From positions 62,001-126,000 of the forward strand of contig NZ_JAHLQJ010000010.1 in the NCBI RefSeq assembly GCF_018919145.1: a stretch of DNA of 64,000 bases, read 5' to 3'. The translations under genes were made by a program, and so were the position numbers. The DNA is from Paenibacillus brevis. GTDB taxonomy: Bacteria; Bacillota; Bacilli; Paenibacillales; Paenibacillaceae. The notes below the pieces were generated by a model. The model did no database searches and was not told the origin of the DNA. It was given only the letters and a program-made list of their open reading frames with translations. Below, one piece after another: positions 39,297-49,110 of this stretch; position 1 is the first letter of the stretch, and each line of letters starts with the position of its first letter.

Positions 39297-39824
39297 ATGG
39301 GGAAAGCCCGACGCCCTGTTCAAATTGTGATTTTATTATTCATTATTGTTCTGGGCGGATACGCAATCGGCTCAACGGTATTCGGGGATCACAAGGGAAG
39401 GCCAACCCAAGGGAGCACATCTCCTGACTTTAAACTGCTTGGAATGGATGGAAGCGTTCACAGCTTGAAGGAGTACAGGGGAAAGGCTGTAGTCATTAAC
39501 TTCTGGGCTACCTGGTGTACGTACTGCGTCAGCGAGATGCCTGCACTGCAAGCGCAATGGGAGAAATGGCGGGATCAGGATGTCGTTATGCTAGGCATCA
39601 ATACAGGAGAAGACCGCTTGACGGTGGATCGTTTCGTTAAGCAGGTCGGCGTGGATTTCCCGATTCTGCTGGATTCGCAGAATGAAGCCGTCCAGAAATA
39701 TGGAATTGTTCCAATGCCGACAACTTTTTTCGTCGATAAGAAGGGCAGCATTGTCTCTATTCATGAAGGCGAGCTGGACTTGACGATGCTGGACGAGCAA
39801 ATCGGAAAATTAGTAGAGCCTTGA
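39297..39824 (+). CDS. resA: Thiol-disulfide oxidoreductase ResA
   Basis: A membrane-anchored, outward-facing thioredoxin-fold protein that reduces apocytochrome c for heme attachment. An N-terminal membrane segment (VQIVILLFIIVLGGYAIG) precedes the active site WATWCTYCVSEMPAL at Cys74/Cys77; the dipeptide is TY where B. subtilis has EP. Length 175 is standard. AGGAGAGGAAGCGC precedes the ATG. First gene of resABCDE. Confidence 0.95.
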   Translation: MGKARRPVQIVILLFIIVLGGYAIGSTVFGDHKGRPTQGSTSPDFKLLGMDGSVHSLKEYRGKAVVINFWATWCTYCVSEMPALQAQWEKWRDQDVVMLGINTGEDRLTVDRFVKQVGVDFPILLDSQNEAVQKYGIVPMPTTFFVDKKGSIVSIHEGELDLTMLDEQIGKLVEP

Positions 39825-39846
39825 TACGACAGGAGGAGCTAGAGTA

Positions 39847-41517
39847 TTGATCCAGAACACAAAATGCGAATGCGGTCATCAGAATCGGGTGGGAACCGTA
39901 CTGTGTGAGGCTTGCGGCAAACCGTTATATGATTCGGATCAATCGACCGAGCCGCTTGAGATGCGTTATGACGGTGTGGCCCGGCGTTCTCAAAAGAGTA
40001 ATCCCAATTTTATTGACCGGATCTGGAACTTCTTTTCTTCGGTCAAGGTTGCCGTGTATCTGATTATCATTACATTGGTCGGGGCCATATTCGGGACGGT
40101 TTTTGAGCAGGAAAGCAATTTTGTCTATTTCGACCCATCCACCTTCTATAAGCAGAAGTACGGAACGATCGGTGATATCTATTACAAGCTGGGCTTATCT
40201 CACACTTATGAATCCTGGTGGTTTGTAACACTGCTGGTGATGATCGGAGCTTCGCTCGTGATCTGCAGTCTGGACAGAGTACTGCCGTTGTACAAGGCGC
40301 TTTCCAGACAGAAAATACGTAAGCACCGGCAATTTCTGATCCGGCAGCGGGTTGTCTATGAAGCTCCTGTTGAGAATCTGACGGAAGGCTGGATCCCCAG
40401 GGCTGTTATTTCACTAAAGAAAAAGGGCTATAGAGTGAAGCATGATGAAGATGCCCTACTTGCCGAGAAACAACGATTCAGCCGCTGGGGGCCTTACATT
40501 ATCCATATCGGACTTATCATTTTTTTGCTGGCGGTCTTATTCCGGGGGCTTCCAGGCCTGCAGATCGATAAGCATTACTGGTTCCCCGAAGGAGAGGTCA
40601 CGAAGATTCCAGAAAGCAATCTGTATCTCAAGAATGAAGGATTTACAGTGGAGTATTATCCGGAGGAAGAGCTGCCCGAGAAATTCCGGGAATCGGGACG
40701 GGTCGTTCCCAAGCTATTTGAGACAAAGGCTGTATTGTACCAATGTACGGCAGATTGTGACGATCCCTCTAAGGAGCCGGTGCTTGAAGAGGTGAAGCGC
40801 CATGATATCCGCGTAAATGATCCGCTCAATTATAACGGATTCAAGGTTTATCAGTTCGATTTTGATTTAACGCCGAAGCTGCGGTCCGTTACACCGAGTC
40901 TGGTTCGGGCAGATACCGGAGAATCCTATGGGAAGTTCAAGCTAAGTATGACGAACTCCGAGGAAACGTACCAGGTCGGTCCATATACGCTGGAATTAAG
41001 CAATAAGTACATGGACTTCGATCTTAATGAAGAGGGCAAGCCGGTATCCAAGTCAAAGGATCCTAATGCTCCTGCTTTTCTGTTTGTGATTAAAGGGCCG
41101 GATTTGCCGGAAGCAGGCGTGCAGTATATTTATTTTCCGAAGCAGATTGATAAAGAGCGGTTCCAGCAGGATGCGATTAACAAACGTCTGGGCGGATTGG
41201 ATAGTGGACTGGCGCTGGATGTGTTAGGGATGGAGGATGTAGATTTCATCGCTTCATCTAGTTATTTGAACATCAGAGTGGATCGGGCGATGCCTTTTGT
41301 ATGGATCGGGCTTGGAATCGTCATGCTGGGACTTGTGCTCGGATTTTACTGGCATCATCGGAGAATCTGGCTTCGGCTTGACGGGCAGACGCTGATTCTT
41401 GGCGCACATACATCAAAGGACTGGTTCGGCCTGCGTCGGGAGGTAGCCCGCTTCTTGCAAGACATGGGTGTAGATGTGGATGAGAAGCATTTGGAAAACA
41501 GGGGGAACCAAGTATGA
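39847..41517 (+). CDS. resB: Cytochrome c biogenesis protein ResB, with N-terminal zinc ribbon
   Basis: A 556-residue membrane protein of the System II (Ccs) heme-delivery complex. TTG start with ACAGGAGGAGCTAGAGTA upstream. The body begins FFSSVKVAVYLIIITLVGAIFGTVFEQ, has LVMIGASLVICSLDRVLP and a large outer domain, and a C-terminal membrane helix (FVWIGLGIVMLGLVLGFYWHH). Before it, residues 6-27 carry CECGHQN...CEACGKP, a four-Cys zinc-ribbon-like module absent from B. subtilis ResB as I recall it. It overlaps resC by 4 nt. Confidence 0.93.
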   Translation: MIQNTKCECGHQNRVGTVLCEACGKPLYDSDQSTEPLEMRYDGVARRSQKSNPNFIDRIWNFFSSVKVAVYLIIITLVGAIFGTVFEQESNFVYFDPSTFYKQKYGTIGDIYYKLGLSHTYESWWFVTLLVMIGASLVICSLDRVLPLYKALSRQKIRKHRQFLIRQRVVYEAPVENLTEGWIPRAVISLKKKGYRVKHDEDALLAEKQRFSRWGPYIIHIGLIIFLLAVLFRGLPGLQIDKHYWFPEGEVTKIPESNLYLKNEGFTVEYYPEEELPEKFRESGRVVPKLFETKAVLYQCTADCDDPSKEPVLEEVKRHDIRVNDPLNYNGFKVYQFDFDLTPKLRSVTPSLVRADTGESYGKFKLSMTNSEETYQVGPYTLELSNKYMDFDLNEEGKPVSKSKDPNAPAFLFVIKGPDLPEAGVQYIYFPKQIDKERFQQDAINKRLGGLDSGLALDVLGMEDVDFIASSSYLNIRVDRAMPFVWIGLGIVMLGLVLGFYWHHRRIWLRLDGQTLILGAHTSKDWFGLRREVARFLQDMGVDVDEKHLENRGNQV

Positions 41518-42776
41518 ATGTATTGGAGATCAGCAGATTAGCCTTTGTAGTTGCCTTTTATTTATACTGCTTGTCCTTTATTTTTTATGTGGTGGCCGTA
41601 ACGGGGAAAACCTGGAGAAATCGTGATCCGGTTCGGCATGAGCGTAAATGGGGAACTGTATCATTTGTTACTTCCTCTCTGGGCCTGTTGTCCCATTTTA
41701 TCTATTGCGGAACCCGTTGGGCTTACAGCGGACATATTCCGGTCAGCAATATGTATGAATTCATGACTTTTCTGTCGATGATGGTTATGCTTGCTTTTAC
41801 TGTAATCTTCTTAATTTATCGAAAGATACTCATCGGCATGTTCGCGCTTCCTGTGGCCATCATTATCATGGCGTATGCCGCTGTTTTTCCAAAGGACGTA
41901 CAGCCGCTAATCCCTTCATTGCAATCGATCTGGCTCTACATCCATGTTACGCTTGCAGCGACCGGGGAGGCTTTTTTCGCGATAGGATTCGCCGCCGGAT
42001 TAATGTATTTGCTGCGGACCGTTGAATTCGACAAACAGGATAAAAGTTCGCTAAGGCAAAAAAGATGGCTTGAATTTACGCTTTATTCTATTATTATAGT
42101 ATTGGGCTTTGTTATATCTGTGTACGGATTCAGAGCCGCAAATTATGAAGCTGTGTTCGTGCAAAATACGACAGTGATTGACAGCGAAGTACAGGAAGAT
42201 AGTACAATAGAAAGAATAGTGTATAATTTACCGCCGATTGTAGCTCCTGATGACAGCAAGCCTGAGTACATAGATTCCTTTCTAGGCCTGAAGTTTCCTT
42301 GGTTCGAGGCGCCTTCATGGATGAAGGGAGAGCAAGCGGGCAGACAATTAAACACCGTAATATGGGCGGTTGTAACAGGTACTCTTCTCTATTTCTTGCT
42401 GCGTCTGCTGCTTAGAAAACCGCTTAGCAGGCTGATTGCGCCAACGCTGAAAAGTCTGGATCCCGACGATCTGGATGAGATCAGCTACAGGTCGATCGCG
42501 ATTGGATTCCCGATCTTTACGCTTGGAGCTCTTGTATTCGCCATGATTTGGGCTCAGCAGGCCTGGGGGCGTTTCTGGGGCTGGGATCCGAAGGAAGTGT
42601 GGGCGCTGATTACGTGGCTCTTCTATAGCGCTTATCTCCATCTCCGCTTGTCGCGCGGGTTCCAGGGCCGTCAAAGCTCCTGGCTCGCAGTGATTGGGTT
42701 TATTGTAGTTATGTTTACACTCATTGGGGTAAATTTAATTATCGCCGGGCTGCATTCCTATGCAGGTGTAGACTAA
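41514..42776 (+). CDS. resC: Cytochrome c biogenesis protein ResC (CcsA family)
   Basis: A 420-residue polytopic membrane protein that partners ResB in heme transport and ligation. The hallmark tryptophan-rich motif WGRFWGWDPKEVWALITW is near residue 345 and histidines flank it in nearby helices (SHFIYC, HVTLAATG). The ATG overlaps resB. An extracellular loop at about 215-255 is longer and more acidic than usual. Confidence 0.94.
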   Translation: MNVLEISRLAFVVAFYLYCLSFIFYVVAVTGKTWRNRDPVRHERKWGTVSFVTSSLGLLSHFIYCGTRWAYSGHIPVSNMYEFMTFLSMMVMLAFTVIFLIYRKILIGMFALPVAIIIMAYAAVFPKDVQPLIPSLQSIWLYIHVTLAATGEAFFAIGFAAGLMYLLRTVEFDKQDKSSLRQKRWLEFTLYSIIIVLGFVISVYGFRAANYEAVFVQNTTVIDSEVQEDSTIERIVYNLPPIVAPDDSKPEYIDSFLGLKFPWFEAPSWMKGEQAGRQLNTVIWAVVTGTLLYFLLRLLLRKPLSRLIAPTLKSLDPDDLDEISYRSIAIGFPIFTLGALVFAMIWAQQAWGRFWGWDPKEVWALITWLFYSAYLHLRLSRGFQGRQSSWLAVIGFIVVMFTLIGVNLIIAGLHSYAGVD

Positions 42777-42852
42777 TGATATAAGTATTAACTTATGACG
42801 AACATGATGGACTTAACAGGATATGCGTAAGATTGTAAAGGGGTTGTTGTCT

Positions 42853-43569
42853 ATGTCAGATCAAGAAAATCGAATTCTTGTAGTCGACGATGAAGAGCGC
42901 ATTCGCCGTCTGCTCAAAATGTATCTGGAAAAGGAAGGTTATGTGATTGATGAAGCGGAGGACGGAGAGATTGCTTTGAAAAAAGCGACCGAGAACGATT
43001 ACGATCTGATTCTGCTCGACGTCATGCTGCCCGGAATCGATGGGGTAGAGGTATGCAACCGGCTGAGACAGGTTAAATCGACGCCTGTATTGATGCTCAC
43101 TGCCAAGGGAGAAGAGATTAACCGCGTCCAAGGCTTCGAGGTTGGAGCCGACGACTATGTGGTGAAGCCGTTCAGTCCGCGTGAGGTCATTTACCGTGTC
43201 AAGGCGATTATGCGCCGGGCTTCCGCTACCGCGTACCTGTCCAAGGACAGCGGTCCAAGCAACAATATTGTATTTCCGCATCTGATCATCGAGCATGATG
43301 CACATCGAGTAACGGCAGGCGGACAGGAAGTCAGTCTGACACCTAAGGAGTATGAGCTCTTGCATTATTTGGCTGTGTCTCCGGATAAGGTGTTTTCCCG
43401 TGAGGAATTGCTGAAGGATGTATGGAATTATGAATTCTTTGGAGATCTGCGGACGGTGGACACCCACGTTAAGCGTCTCCGCGAGAAATTGAACAAGGTA
43501 TCTCCAGAGTCGGCCGCGATGATTACGACGGTCTGGGGCGTAGGCTATAAGCTGGAGGTTGCAAAATAA
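42853..43569 (+). CDS. resD: Response regulator ResD
   Basis: An OmpR-family regulator (238 aa) of aerobic/anaerobic respiration and cytochrome genes. ATG 42853 follows AAAGGGGTTGTTGTCT; the frame upstream has no ribosome site. Receiver: VVDDEERIRR, phospho-acceptor Asp56 in LILLDVMLPGIDG, Lys in YVVKPFSPRE. The winged-helix C-terminus has LTPKEYELLHYLA and RTVDTHVKRLREKL. Its partner ResE begins right after its stop. Confidence 0.95.
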   Translation: MSDQENRILVVDDEERIRRLLKMYLEKEGYVIDEAEDGEIALKKATENDYDLILLDVMLPGIDGVEVCNRLRQVKSTPVLMLTAKGEEINRVQGFEVGADDYVVKPFSPREVIYRVKAIMRRASATAYLSKDSGPSNNIVFPHLIIEHDAHRVTAGGQEVSLTPKEYELLHYLAVSPDKVFSREELLKDVWNYEFFGDLRTVDTHVKRLREKLNKVSPESAAMITTVWGVGYKLEVAK

Positions 43570-44997
43570 GTGAGCTTCCTGAGAACGCTTGTCGGCAAGT
43601 TGTGGATCACGATCATCTGTCTGGTTGCCCTCGTTCTCCTTACGGTAGGTCTGTTCTTTCTGCCGTACATTGATACCAATTTTACGAATCCCGGAGCGAT
43701 CAAGAAGCTGTTCTTGATCGTTTCGATTATCGGCTTCTCTTTGACCACCTTTTTTGCTTTGTTCCTGATCACGAAAATTACGCAGCCCATGCAGCAGCTT
43801 ATTCAAGCGGCTGAGTCGGTCGGCAAGGGCAAGTATGACACCCGTCTGTCACTGCGAACGAGCGATGAGATCGGGGTGTTAGCGAATACGTTCAATTACA
43901 TGGCCCAGGAGCTGGAGATTACGATTCGCAGCCTTAACCATGAGAAGGAGCATCTCTCCAGTGTTCTGCGGAGTATGAATGATGCGGTTATTACGCTAAA
44001 TCGCGAGGGCTACGTCATTCTGACGAATCCTCCCGGGGATATTATTATGAACATGTGGGCTAATCTCCTTGGGGAAGAGCCTGACGTGGAGGAGCCGTCA
44101 GATAACCCGCTTCCCTATGTGCCGAAGCCGCTTGAGCAGATGTTTCATCAAGTGCTTAACCGGGAAGGCGATCAGAGCATGAATGTGCATGTGAAGAAGG
44201 GGGTCTGGTCTGTTCACATGGCTCCACTGACTTCGGATGGCGAGATCCGTGGCGCAGTTGCGGTGCTCCGTGATGTGACCGAGGAAGTTCAGCTGGAGAA
44301 GATGCGCCGCGACTTTGTCGCTAATGTATCCCATGAGATCAGAACGCCTTTATCGATGATGCAGGGCTACAGTGAAGCGCTCCTAGACGGCATGGCAAGC
44401 TCGCCGGAGGAAAGTGCGGAGCTCGTACAGGTCATTCATGATGAATCCTTGAGGATGGGGCGCTTGGTTCGGGATCTGCTCGATTTGGCTCGGATGGAAG
44501 CCGGCTATATTGATATGTCCAAGGAGAGCATGGATTTTCGGGAGCTTGCGGAACGAATCCACCGTAAGTTTTTGGTTCGTGCGAAGGATAGCTTGATTCA
44601 TCTTGAGCTGAACTTAGGTGAAGGGCCGCTCACGCTGAAGGCTGCAAGCGAGGATCGTCTGGAGCAGGTGATGACCAATTTGCTGGATAATGCGTTCCGG
44701 CACACGCCTGAGCAGGGACGTATCGCTATAGAAGCGCAGCTTGAGGAGAGTGCCCGCGGAACAATGATCCACGTGTCGGTGCGGGATAGCGGGGTAGGTA
44801 TACCGGCTGATGATGTGCCGTTCGTATTTGATCGGTTCTACAAAGCGGATAAGGCCCGTGTTCGGGGCGAATCCGGAGGGACCGGACTAGGACTTTCTAT
44901 CGTTAAAAATATTGTGGATGCCCACCAAGGGACCATTTATGCGGAAAGCGAGCTTGGAAAAGGAACGACATTCCATATGCTGCTGCCTGTCGAATAA
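43570..44997 (+). CDS. resE: Sensor histidine kinase ResE
   Basis: A 475-residue membrane kinase, shorter than B. subtilis ResE (about 590) because the outer sensor loop is minimal. GTG start after CTGGAGGTTGCAAAATAA. Two membrane segments (ITIICLVALVLLTVGLFFL and IIGFSLTTFFALFLI) enclose a short loop, then HAMP, a PAS-like domain (MNDAVITLNREGYVILTN), HisKA with ANVSHEIRTPLSMMQGY (His near 253) and HATPase motifs (NLLDNAFRHTP, GTGLGLSIVK). It phosphorylates ResD. Confidence 0.94.
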   Translation: MSFLRTLVGKLWITIICLVALVLLTVGLFFLPYIDTNFTNPGAIKKLFLIVSIIGFSLTTFFALFLITKITQPMQQLIQAAESVGKGKYDTRLSLRTSDEIGVLANTFNYMAQELEITIRSLNHEKEHLSSVLRSMNDAVITLNREGYVILTNPPGDIIMNMWANLLGEEPDVEEPSDNPLPYVPKPLEQMFHQVLNREGDQSMNVHVKKGVWSVHMAPLTSDGEIRGAVAVLRDVTEEVQLEKMRRDFVANVSHEIRTPLSMMQGYSEALLDGMASSPEESAELVQVIHDESLRMGRLVRDLLDLARMEAGYIDMSKESMDFRELAERIHRKFLVRAKDSLIHLELNLGEGPLTLKAASEDRLEQVMTNLLDNAFRHTPEQGRIAIEAQLEESARGTMIHVSVRDSGVGIPADDVPFVFDRFYKADKARVRGESGGTGLGLSIVKNIVDAHQGTIYAESELGKGTTFHMLLPVE

Positions 44998-45016
44998 CAA
45001 GAGTATGAAAACGAAG

Positions 45017-45051
45017 AAAAGCGCCCTTTTTTTGAAAAAGGGCGCTTTTTT
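45017..45051. terminator. Bidirectional terminator between resE and serA
   Basis: AAAAGCGCCCTTTTT and AAAAAGGGCGCTTTT form a long stem with a 3-nt loop, followed by a T-run; the A-run on the other side lets it end the convergent serA transcript as well. Confidence 0.92.
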
Positions 45052-45109
45052 GTTGAATCCGCAAGATAAATCTTGTTCAACGTGAAACAATCTCCTAACG
45101 GATTCGAAA

Positions 45110-46699
45110 TTAGTTGAAATTAATTTGCAATGCTTTATTGATTTCGGCCAGCTTGGTAAGCTCATTGAGCACTTCTTTTGGAGCCTCTTTATCGACACCC
45201 AACACCATAATGGCATCGCCGCCGACAATTTTACGTCCTACCTGCATGGTTGCGATGTTCACATTGTTTTTGCCGAGCAGTGTGCCGACATTACCGATGA
45301 TGCCTGGTTTATCGTTATGAGCGATAAAGACGAGGTTCCCTTCCGGTGCGAAATCGACAGGGAATTTATCGATTTGAACAATACGGGCGCCGAAGCCGTT
45401 AAGCAAGGTGCCGGCCACACGGCGTTCAGTTCCGTCACTGAACTTCAAGGTGACGCTGAGAAGGTTGGTGAAGCCCTTGGTAGCAGAAGCTTTGGATACA
45501 ACCACATTCACATCGCGAATTTTGGCAAGATGCATCGAGTTGACGATGTTCACATCCGAACCGAAGTGGCGGGACAGAACTCCCTTAATGACATAACGGG
45601 TTAGCGGCTGGGTATCCACCTCTGAGAGGTCGCCGGCATAATCGACGTGAATCTCCTTAACCGCTTCATTGTTAAGCTGAGTTGCGAAAGTGCCAATTTT
45701 TTCACCCAGTCCGAAGAAGGGCTGAAGCTTGCTCATAACGCTTGGAGCTACCGGAGGCATGTTGACCGCATTCTTGAACGGTTCATTGCGCAGGATATGC
45801 AGTACTTGCTCCGAAACGTCAATTGCAACATTCTCTTGGGCTTCAACTGTGGAAGCGCCCAGGTGAGGAGTGACAATGACCTTCGGGTGATTGAGGAAAG
45901 GATGATCCGCTTCAGGCGGCTCTTTTTCGAAGACGTCAAATGCAGCTCCGGCAACGATGCCTTGATCGATCGCCTCAACAAGCGCCAGCTCGTCTACTAC
46001 ACCGCCGCGGGCACAGTTGATGATCCGCATACCTTTCTTCATCACTTCGAATTGAGGTCTGGAGATCATGTGCTTAGTCTCTGGTGTCAGCGGTGTATGC
46101 ACGGTAATAAAGTCTGCCTGACGAACAATCTCATCCACGGTTGCGACTTTCACGCCGATCTTCTCAGCCCGGTCTTCGGTTAGGAATGGGTCATAGCCGA
46201 GAATGTCCATACCGAACGCTTTGGCACGCTTTGCTACCTCGCTGCCGATTCGTCCCATACCCAGGACGCCCAGCGTCTTGTTGCGTAGCTCTACACCCAA
46301 GAATTTCCGATCCCATGTTCCTTGAATCGTCTTGGCATAGGCTTGCGGAATGTGGCGCGCGAGAGCCATCATCATGGCAAAAGCATGTTCACAGGTAGTA
46401 ATCGTATTCCCGTCAGGAGCGTTAATGACGACGATCCCGCGATTGGTTGCTGCTTCCAGATTAATATTGTCTACGCCGACGCCTGCGCGCCCGATCACCT
46501 TCAGCTGTGTGCCTGCAGCCATAATCTTTTCCGTGACTTTAGTCTGGCTGCGCACAAGCAATGCGTCATACTCTCCGATAATGCCGACGAGCTCATCTTC
46601 ACTTAGCCCTGGTTTCTTGTCTACAATAACGTCGCTTGCATCCATGAGTTGTTGAATACCCATGTCACTAATAGGATCCGATACTAACACTTTAAACAT
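45110..46699 (-). CDS. serA: D-3-phosphoglycerate dehydrogenase SerA
   Basis: First step of serine synthesis, oxidising 3-phosphoglycerate with NAD+. The 529-residue long form has the substrate domain ([16 protein letters not shown]), the Rossmann motif [20 protein letters not shown], catalytic [14 protein letters not shown], an intervening domain from about 320, and a C-terminal ACT domain ([20 protein letters not shown]). The minus-strand ATG follows GGGAGGCAAGAAATC. Transcription is controlled by a serine T-box leader, while the ACT domain usually mediates feedback by serine. Confidence 0.96.
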   Translation of the reverse strand: MFKVLVSDPISDMGIQQLMDASDVIVDKKPGLSEDELVGIIGEYDALLVRSQTKVTEKIMAAGTQLKVIGRAGVGVDNINLEAATNRGIVVINAPDGNTITTCEHAFAMMMALARHIPQAYAKTIQGTWDRKFLGVELRNKTLGVLGMGRIGSEVAKRAKAFGMDILGYDPFLTEDRAEKIGVKVATVDEIVRQADFITVHTPLTPETKHMISRPQFEVMKKGMRIINCARGGVVDELALVEAIDQGIVAGAAFDVFEKEPPEADHPFLNHPKVIVTPHLGASTVEAQENVAIDVSEQVLHILRNEPFKNAVNMPPVAPSVMSKLQPFFGLGEKIGTFATQLNNEAVKEIHVDYAGDLSEVDTQPLTRYVIKGVLSRHFGSDVNIVNSMHLAKIRDVNVVVSKASATKGFTNLLSVTLKFSDGTERRVAGTLLNGFGARIVQIDKFPVDFAPEGNLVFIAHNDKPGIIGNVGTLLGKNNVNIATMQVGRKIVGGDAIMVLGVDKEAPKEVLNELTKLAEINKALQINFN

Positions 46700-46802
46700 G
46701 ATTTCTTGCCTCCCATTTTTTTGTTTTCTTTAATTTCTTTTTCTCATTACCGTTATACTGTGTCAAAGGATTGAGGTGCGGCATGACCGCGAAGCAGGGG
46801 AA

Positions 46803-47090
46803 AGCGGGTAATAAAAAAACTCCCGATCCGCATACTACTGCCGTAGTAAGGGACGAGAGTTGTTCGTGGTACCACCCTAATTCACCCTGACTTTCAGATC
46901 AAGGTCTCAGTGTCAACATTGACAGAATGATAACGGAATTCATCCGATTGCGTCTACTATAGGGGTTCAACGCAATGACTCAGGATCGCTAAAGCTGTCG
47001 TTCCGCTACCGGTTTGCAGCACCACCGGCTCTCTGGGAGCTTCCGGACAACCTTGTTTCCTTCATTGTCTTATTACAAAACTAATTTTTC
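46803..47090 (-). promoter_or_regulatory. Serine-specific T-box riboswitch of serA
   Basis: On the minus strand the T-box core AGGGTGGTACCACG (46866-46880) pairs with uncharged tRNA acceptor ends. Downstream, ACTCTCGTCC...GGATCGGGAGT plus TTTTTTT forms the terminator. In stem I the specifier region reads TTTAGCGATCCTGAGT; by alignment with glyQS (GGC before ATTCTTGAGC) the specifier triplet is AGC at 46990-46988, a serine codon. Uncharged tRNA-Ser should allow read-through into serA. Confidence 0.93.
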
Positions 47091-47092
47091 AT

Positions 47093-47121
47093 AATGTATC
47101 ATGCTCTGTCAGAGGTGTCAA
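47093..47121 (-). promoter_or_regulatory. Promoter of the serA T-box transcript
   Basis: Minus strand TTGACA and TACATT with a 17-nt spacer, placed directly upstream of the T-box leader: a strong SigA-type promoter. Confidence 0.85.
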
Positions 47122-47165
47122 TAGCTCGTACCGCCTTGAACGCAACGATTTTTTTCGTTATGATT

Positions 47166-48083
47166 TTATTGAACCGAGAAGAACGGCAGCGCTGGAAGAT
47201 GCTCGGAGGCATAATAGACTGTTTTCCACTTGTCGTATTCCTGATCCTGAACAGCTTCGGTCTCTGTAAGAACCTTGACGATCGCACTCACATTCGAGAG
47301 ACCGAGAGAGGCCGCCTTGCCGCTGTTGATCATCTGGTCGATCTTGGCAGTCATGTCCTGCGGCTGATAAGAGACGTACAGCTTGGAGTTTAGCATCACA
47401 TCGGACACGGCTTTATTTTTCAAAGACAACGAGTAGCCGCTCCATTCTTTGGTAGTGGTATCCTGTTTTAATGCAAATTCCTTCGGCGTATTGCTGTCGG
47501 TCTTCGCGCACCATTTCATGATTGAGGTGTAAAATTTATTCTGGGCTTGAAGACCGTATTCCTGGGCGCTTGTTGCGAACTCGTCTCCTGACAGCTCCAC
47601 CAGCAATACAGGACCCTTCTCTCCACCGAGCAAGGATACATATTTGTCGAGCCCCTCATCAAACAGCTTCAGACTTTTGAGAATGTCACGCTGCGCATCC
47701 ACCAGAAGCGGAGAAGAATTGGATACCGGATGCTCGGAAATCTGATTATACATGGTTTGAGAGGACTTCTGCACCTCTTTGATTAACTTGGAGGCGGTGA
47801 TTCCCGACTCTGTACGGCTCAGCTTGCTTTCCAATTTCAGGTACTCGCCCTTGAATTGCAAATAGGGCTGATAAGCAACGTAGTAGAAGGTAAGCAGCTC
47901 CTGCTGTGTGTAAGAGGCATCAGTCTCCCTCTCAAGGATGCTCTCTTTCAGATTAATGTATTTGGCTTCCGTGCGTTCGATGCCCAGGCTTAAGCCAAGA
48001 AAGAATGTACCGAATGCGGCGATCAGCGTGAACAGAAATCCGATGGAAAACCATACCTCGATGCGTGATTGTTTTCGTTTCAT
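47166..48083 (-). CDS. Membrane-anchored hypothetical protein (305 aa)
   Basis: I do not recognise the family. After a basic MKRKQSRIEVW start, residues 10-35 form one membrane helix (FSIGFLFTLIAAFGTFFLGLSLGI), and the remaining 270 residues face outside, with long helices (LKESILERETDASYTQQELL, LIKEVQKSSQTMYNQI) and a beta-rich C-terminal part. The single anchor and helical stalk suggest a sensor-like or envelope protein. It is monocistronic, upstream of and co-directional with serA, separated by the T-box leader promoter. Confidence 0.75.
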   Translation of the reverse strand: MKRKQSRIEVWFSIGFLFTLIAAFGTFFLGLSLGIERTEAKYINLKESILERETDASYTQQELLTFYYVAYQPYLQFKGEYLKLESKLSRTESGITASKLIKEVQKSSQTMYNQISEHPVSNSSPLLVDAQRDILKSLKLFDEGLDKYVSLLGGEKGPVLLVELSGDEFATSAQEYGLQAQNKFYTSIMKWCAKTDSNTPKEFALKQDTTTKEWSGYSLSLKNKAVSDVMLNSKLYVSYQPQDMTAKIDQMINSGKAASLGLSNVSAIVKVLTETEAVQDQEYDKWKTVYYASEHLPALPFFSVQ

Positions 48084-48210
48084 GTTGATTTAACGCTCCT
48101 TGCCTCATCATATTTAGTCCGTGAGCAAGCATAAAACAGATGCCTGAGCTTGCCGTTAAAAGCTATGTATCCTTATTTACTCAATAACTTAAGACAGGAA
48201 ATGAATACTT

Positions 48211-48804
48211 ATGAAAAAGTCTAAATTCAGCAAGATCAAGATCCGGCAGGTGGACCCAGGGCAGCTCAGTGAAAAAATGTTGCTGGTCAATTTGTATTTG
48301 ACTCAGGGACTTACTCTAATTATCGGTTTAATCATCCTATTATTTCAGAAACGAAATCCGTTTACATTATTACAATTTCCTGAACAAATTCATTTTTTGG
48401 GGTGGGCACTCGGTTTGGCAGGGGTCATGTTTTTGGTGGACCTGTTGATTTCCAGGCTTGTCCCCGAGGATGCGATGGATGACGGAGGAATTAATGAACT
48501 GCTGTTCAAGGCGCGCCCGATATGGCATATCGCCGTTATCTCCATCGTCGTTGCCATCTGCGAGGAGCTGTTGTTTCGGGGGGCTATTCAGCATGGATTT
48601 GGCCCATACTGGACCAGTATTTTATTTGCCGTCATTCATATCCGTTATTTAAGACACTGGATTCCGACGGGCTGGGTGTTTGTCAGCAGCTATGGGCTAG
48701 GCTACATTTATTTGCAAAGCGGAACCTTATGGGCTCCTATTGTATGTCACTTTTTAATTGATTTTATCTCAGGATTAGTAATCCGGTTTCGGAGGGAAGC
48801 ATGA
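48211..48804 (+). CDS. CPBP-family intramembrane metalloprotease (YpbD position)
   Basis: A 197-residue polytopic membrane protein with the CPBP/Abi signature: EELLFRGAIQHGFG (EExxxR motif), FAVIHIRYLRHW (the FxxxH element) and CHFLIDFISGLVI. These proteases are CAAX-prenyl-protease relatives acting inside the membrane; substrates are unknown. In B. subtilis the corresponding slot between serA and ypbH holds ypbD, also a CPBP protein. Coupled with the next small gene by a 4-nt overlap. Confidence 0.88.
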   Translation: MKKSKFSKIKIRQVDPGQLSEKMLLVNLYLTQGLTLIIGLIILLFQKRNPFTLLQFPEQIHFLGWALGLAGVMFLVDLLISRLVPEDAMDDGGINELLFKARPIWHIAVISIVVAICEELLFRGAIQHGFGPYWTSILFAVIHIRYLRHWIPTGWVFVSSYGLGYIYLQSGTLWAPIVCHFLIDFISGLVIRFRREA

Positions 48805-49097
48805 ACGAGCATTTGAGCCGGAGTGAACGCCATCGGGCGGCGCGTCGGCGCCAACAACAGATTAAGCCAAAGTCATCGCTTCCGGAAAAAGTGCAGCATG
48901 CGCTGCAAGCAGAGGTAGAGGAGGAAGGACTGGATCTATCCGGATTGCCGCCAAGAAGGGAGTTGTTCCCTTCCCAGCGTCTGCGGATAACTAGAATATT
49001 TTACAATGTATTACTATACGTCTTTATAGGGATTACGATTTACTTGCTCTGGTGGGGGATTAGCGCTTCCCCTTGGGGACAGGAGCACGGACTATAG
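48801..49097 (+). CDS. Small single-pass membrane protein (98 aa)
   Basis: Unrecognised 98-residue protein. The N-terminal 65 residues are strongly charged (HLSRSERHRAARRRQQQIK), followed by one membrane helix near the C-terminus (FYNVLLYVFIGITIYLLWWG). ATG overlaps the CPBP gene stop after CGGAGGGAAGC. Coupling suggests it may be an accessory factor of the protease. Confidence 0.7.
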   Translation: MNEHLSRSERHRAARRRQQQIKPKSSLPEKVQHALQAEVEEEGLDLSGLPPRRELFPSQRLRITRIFYNVLLYVFIGITIYLLWWGISASPWGQEHGL

Positions 49098-49110
49098 TAC
49101 TTAACACCAG

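Noticed and set aside
42856..43806. 316-codon minus-strand ORF opposite resD and the start of resE
   Set aside because: resD on the other strand carries all receiver and winged-helix motifs; the antisense frame has none and no start signals.
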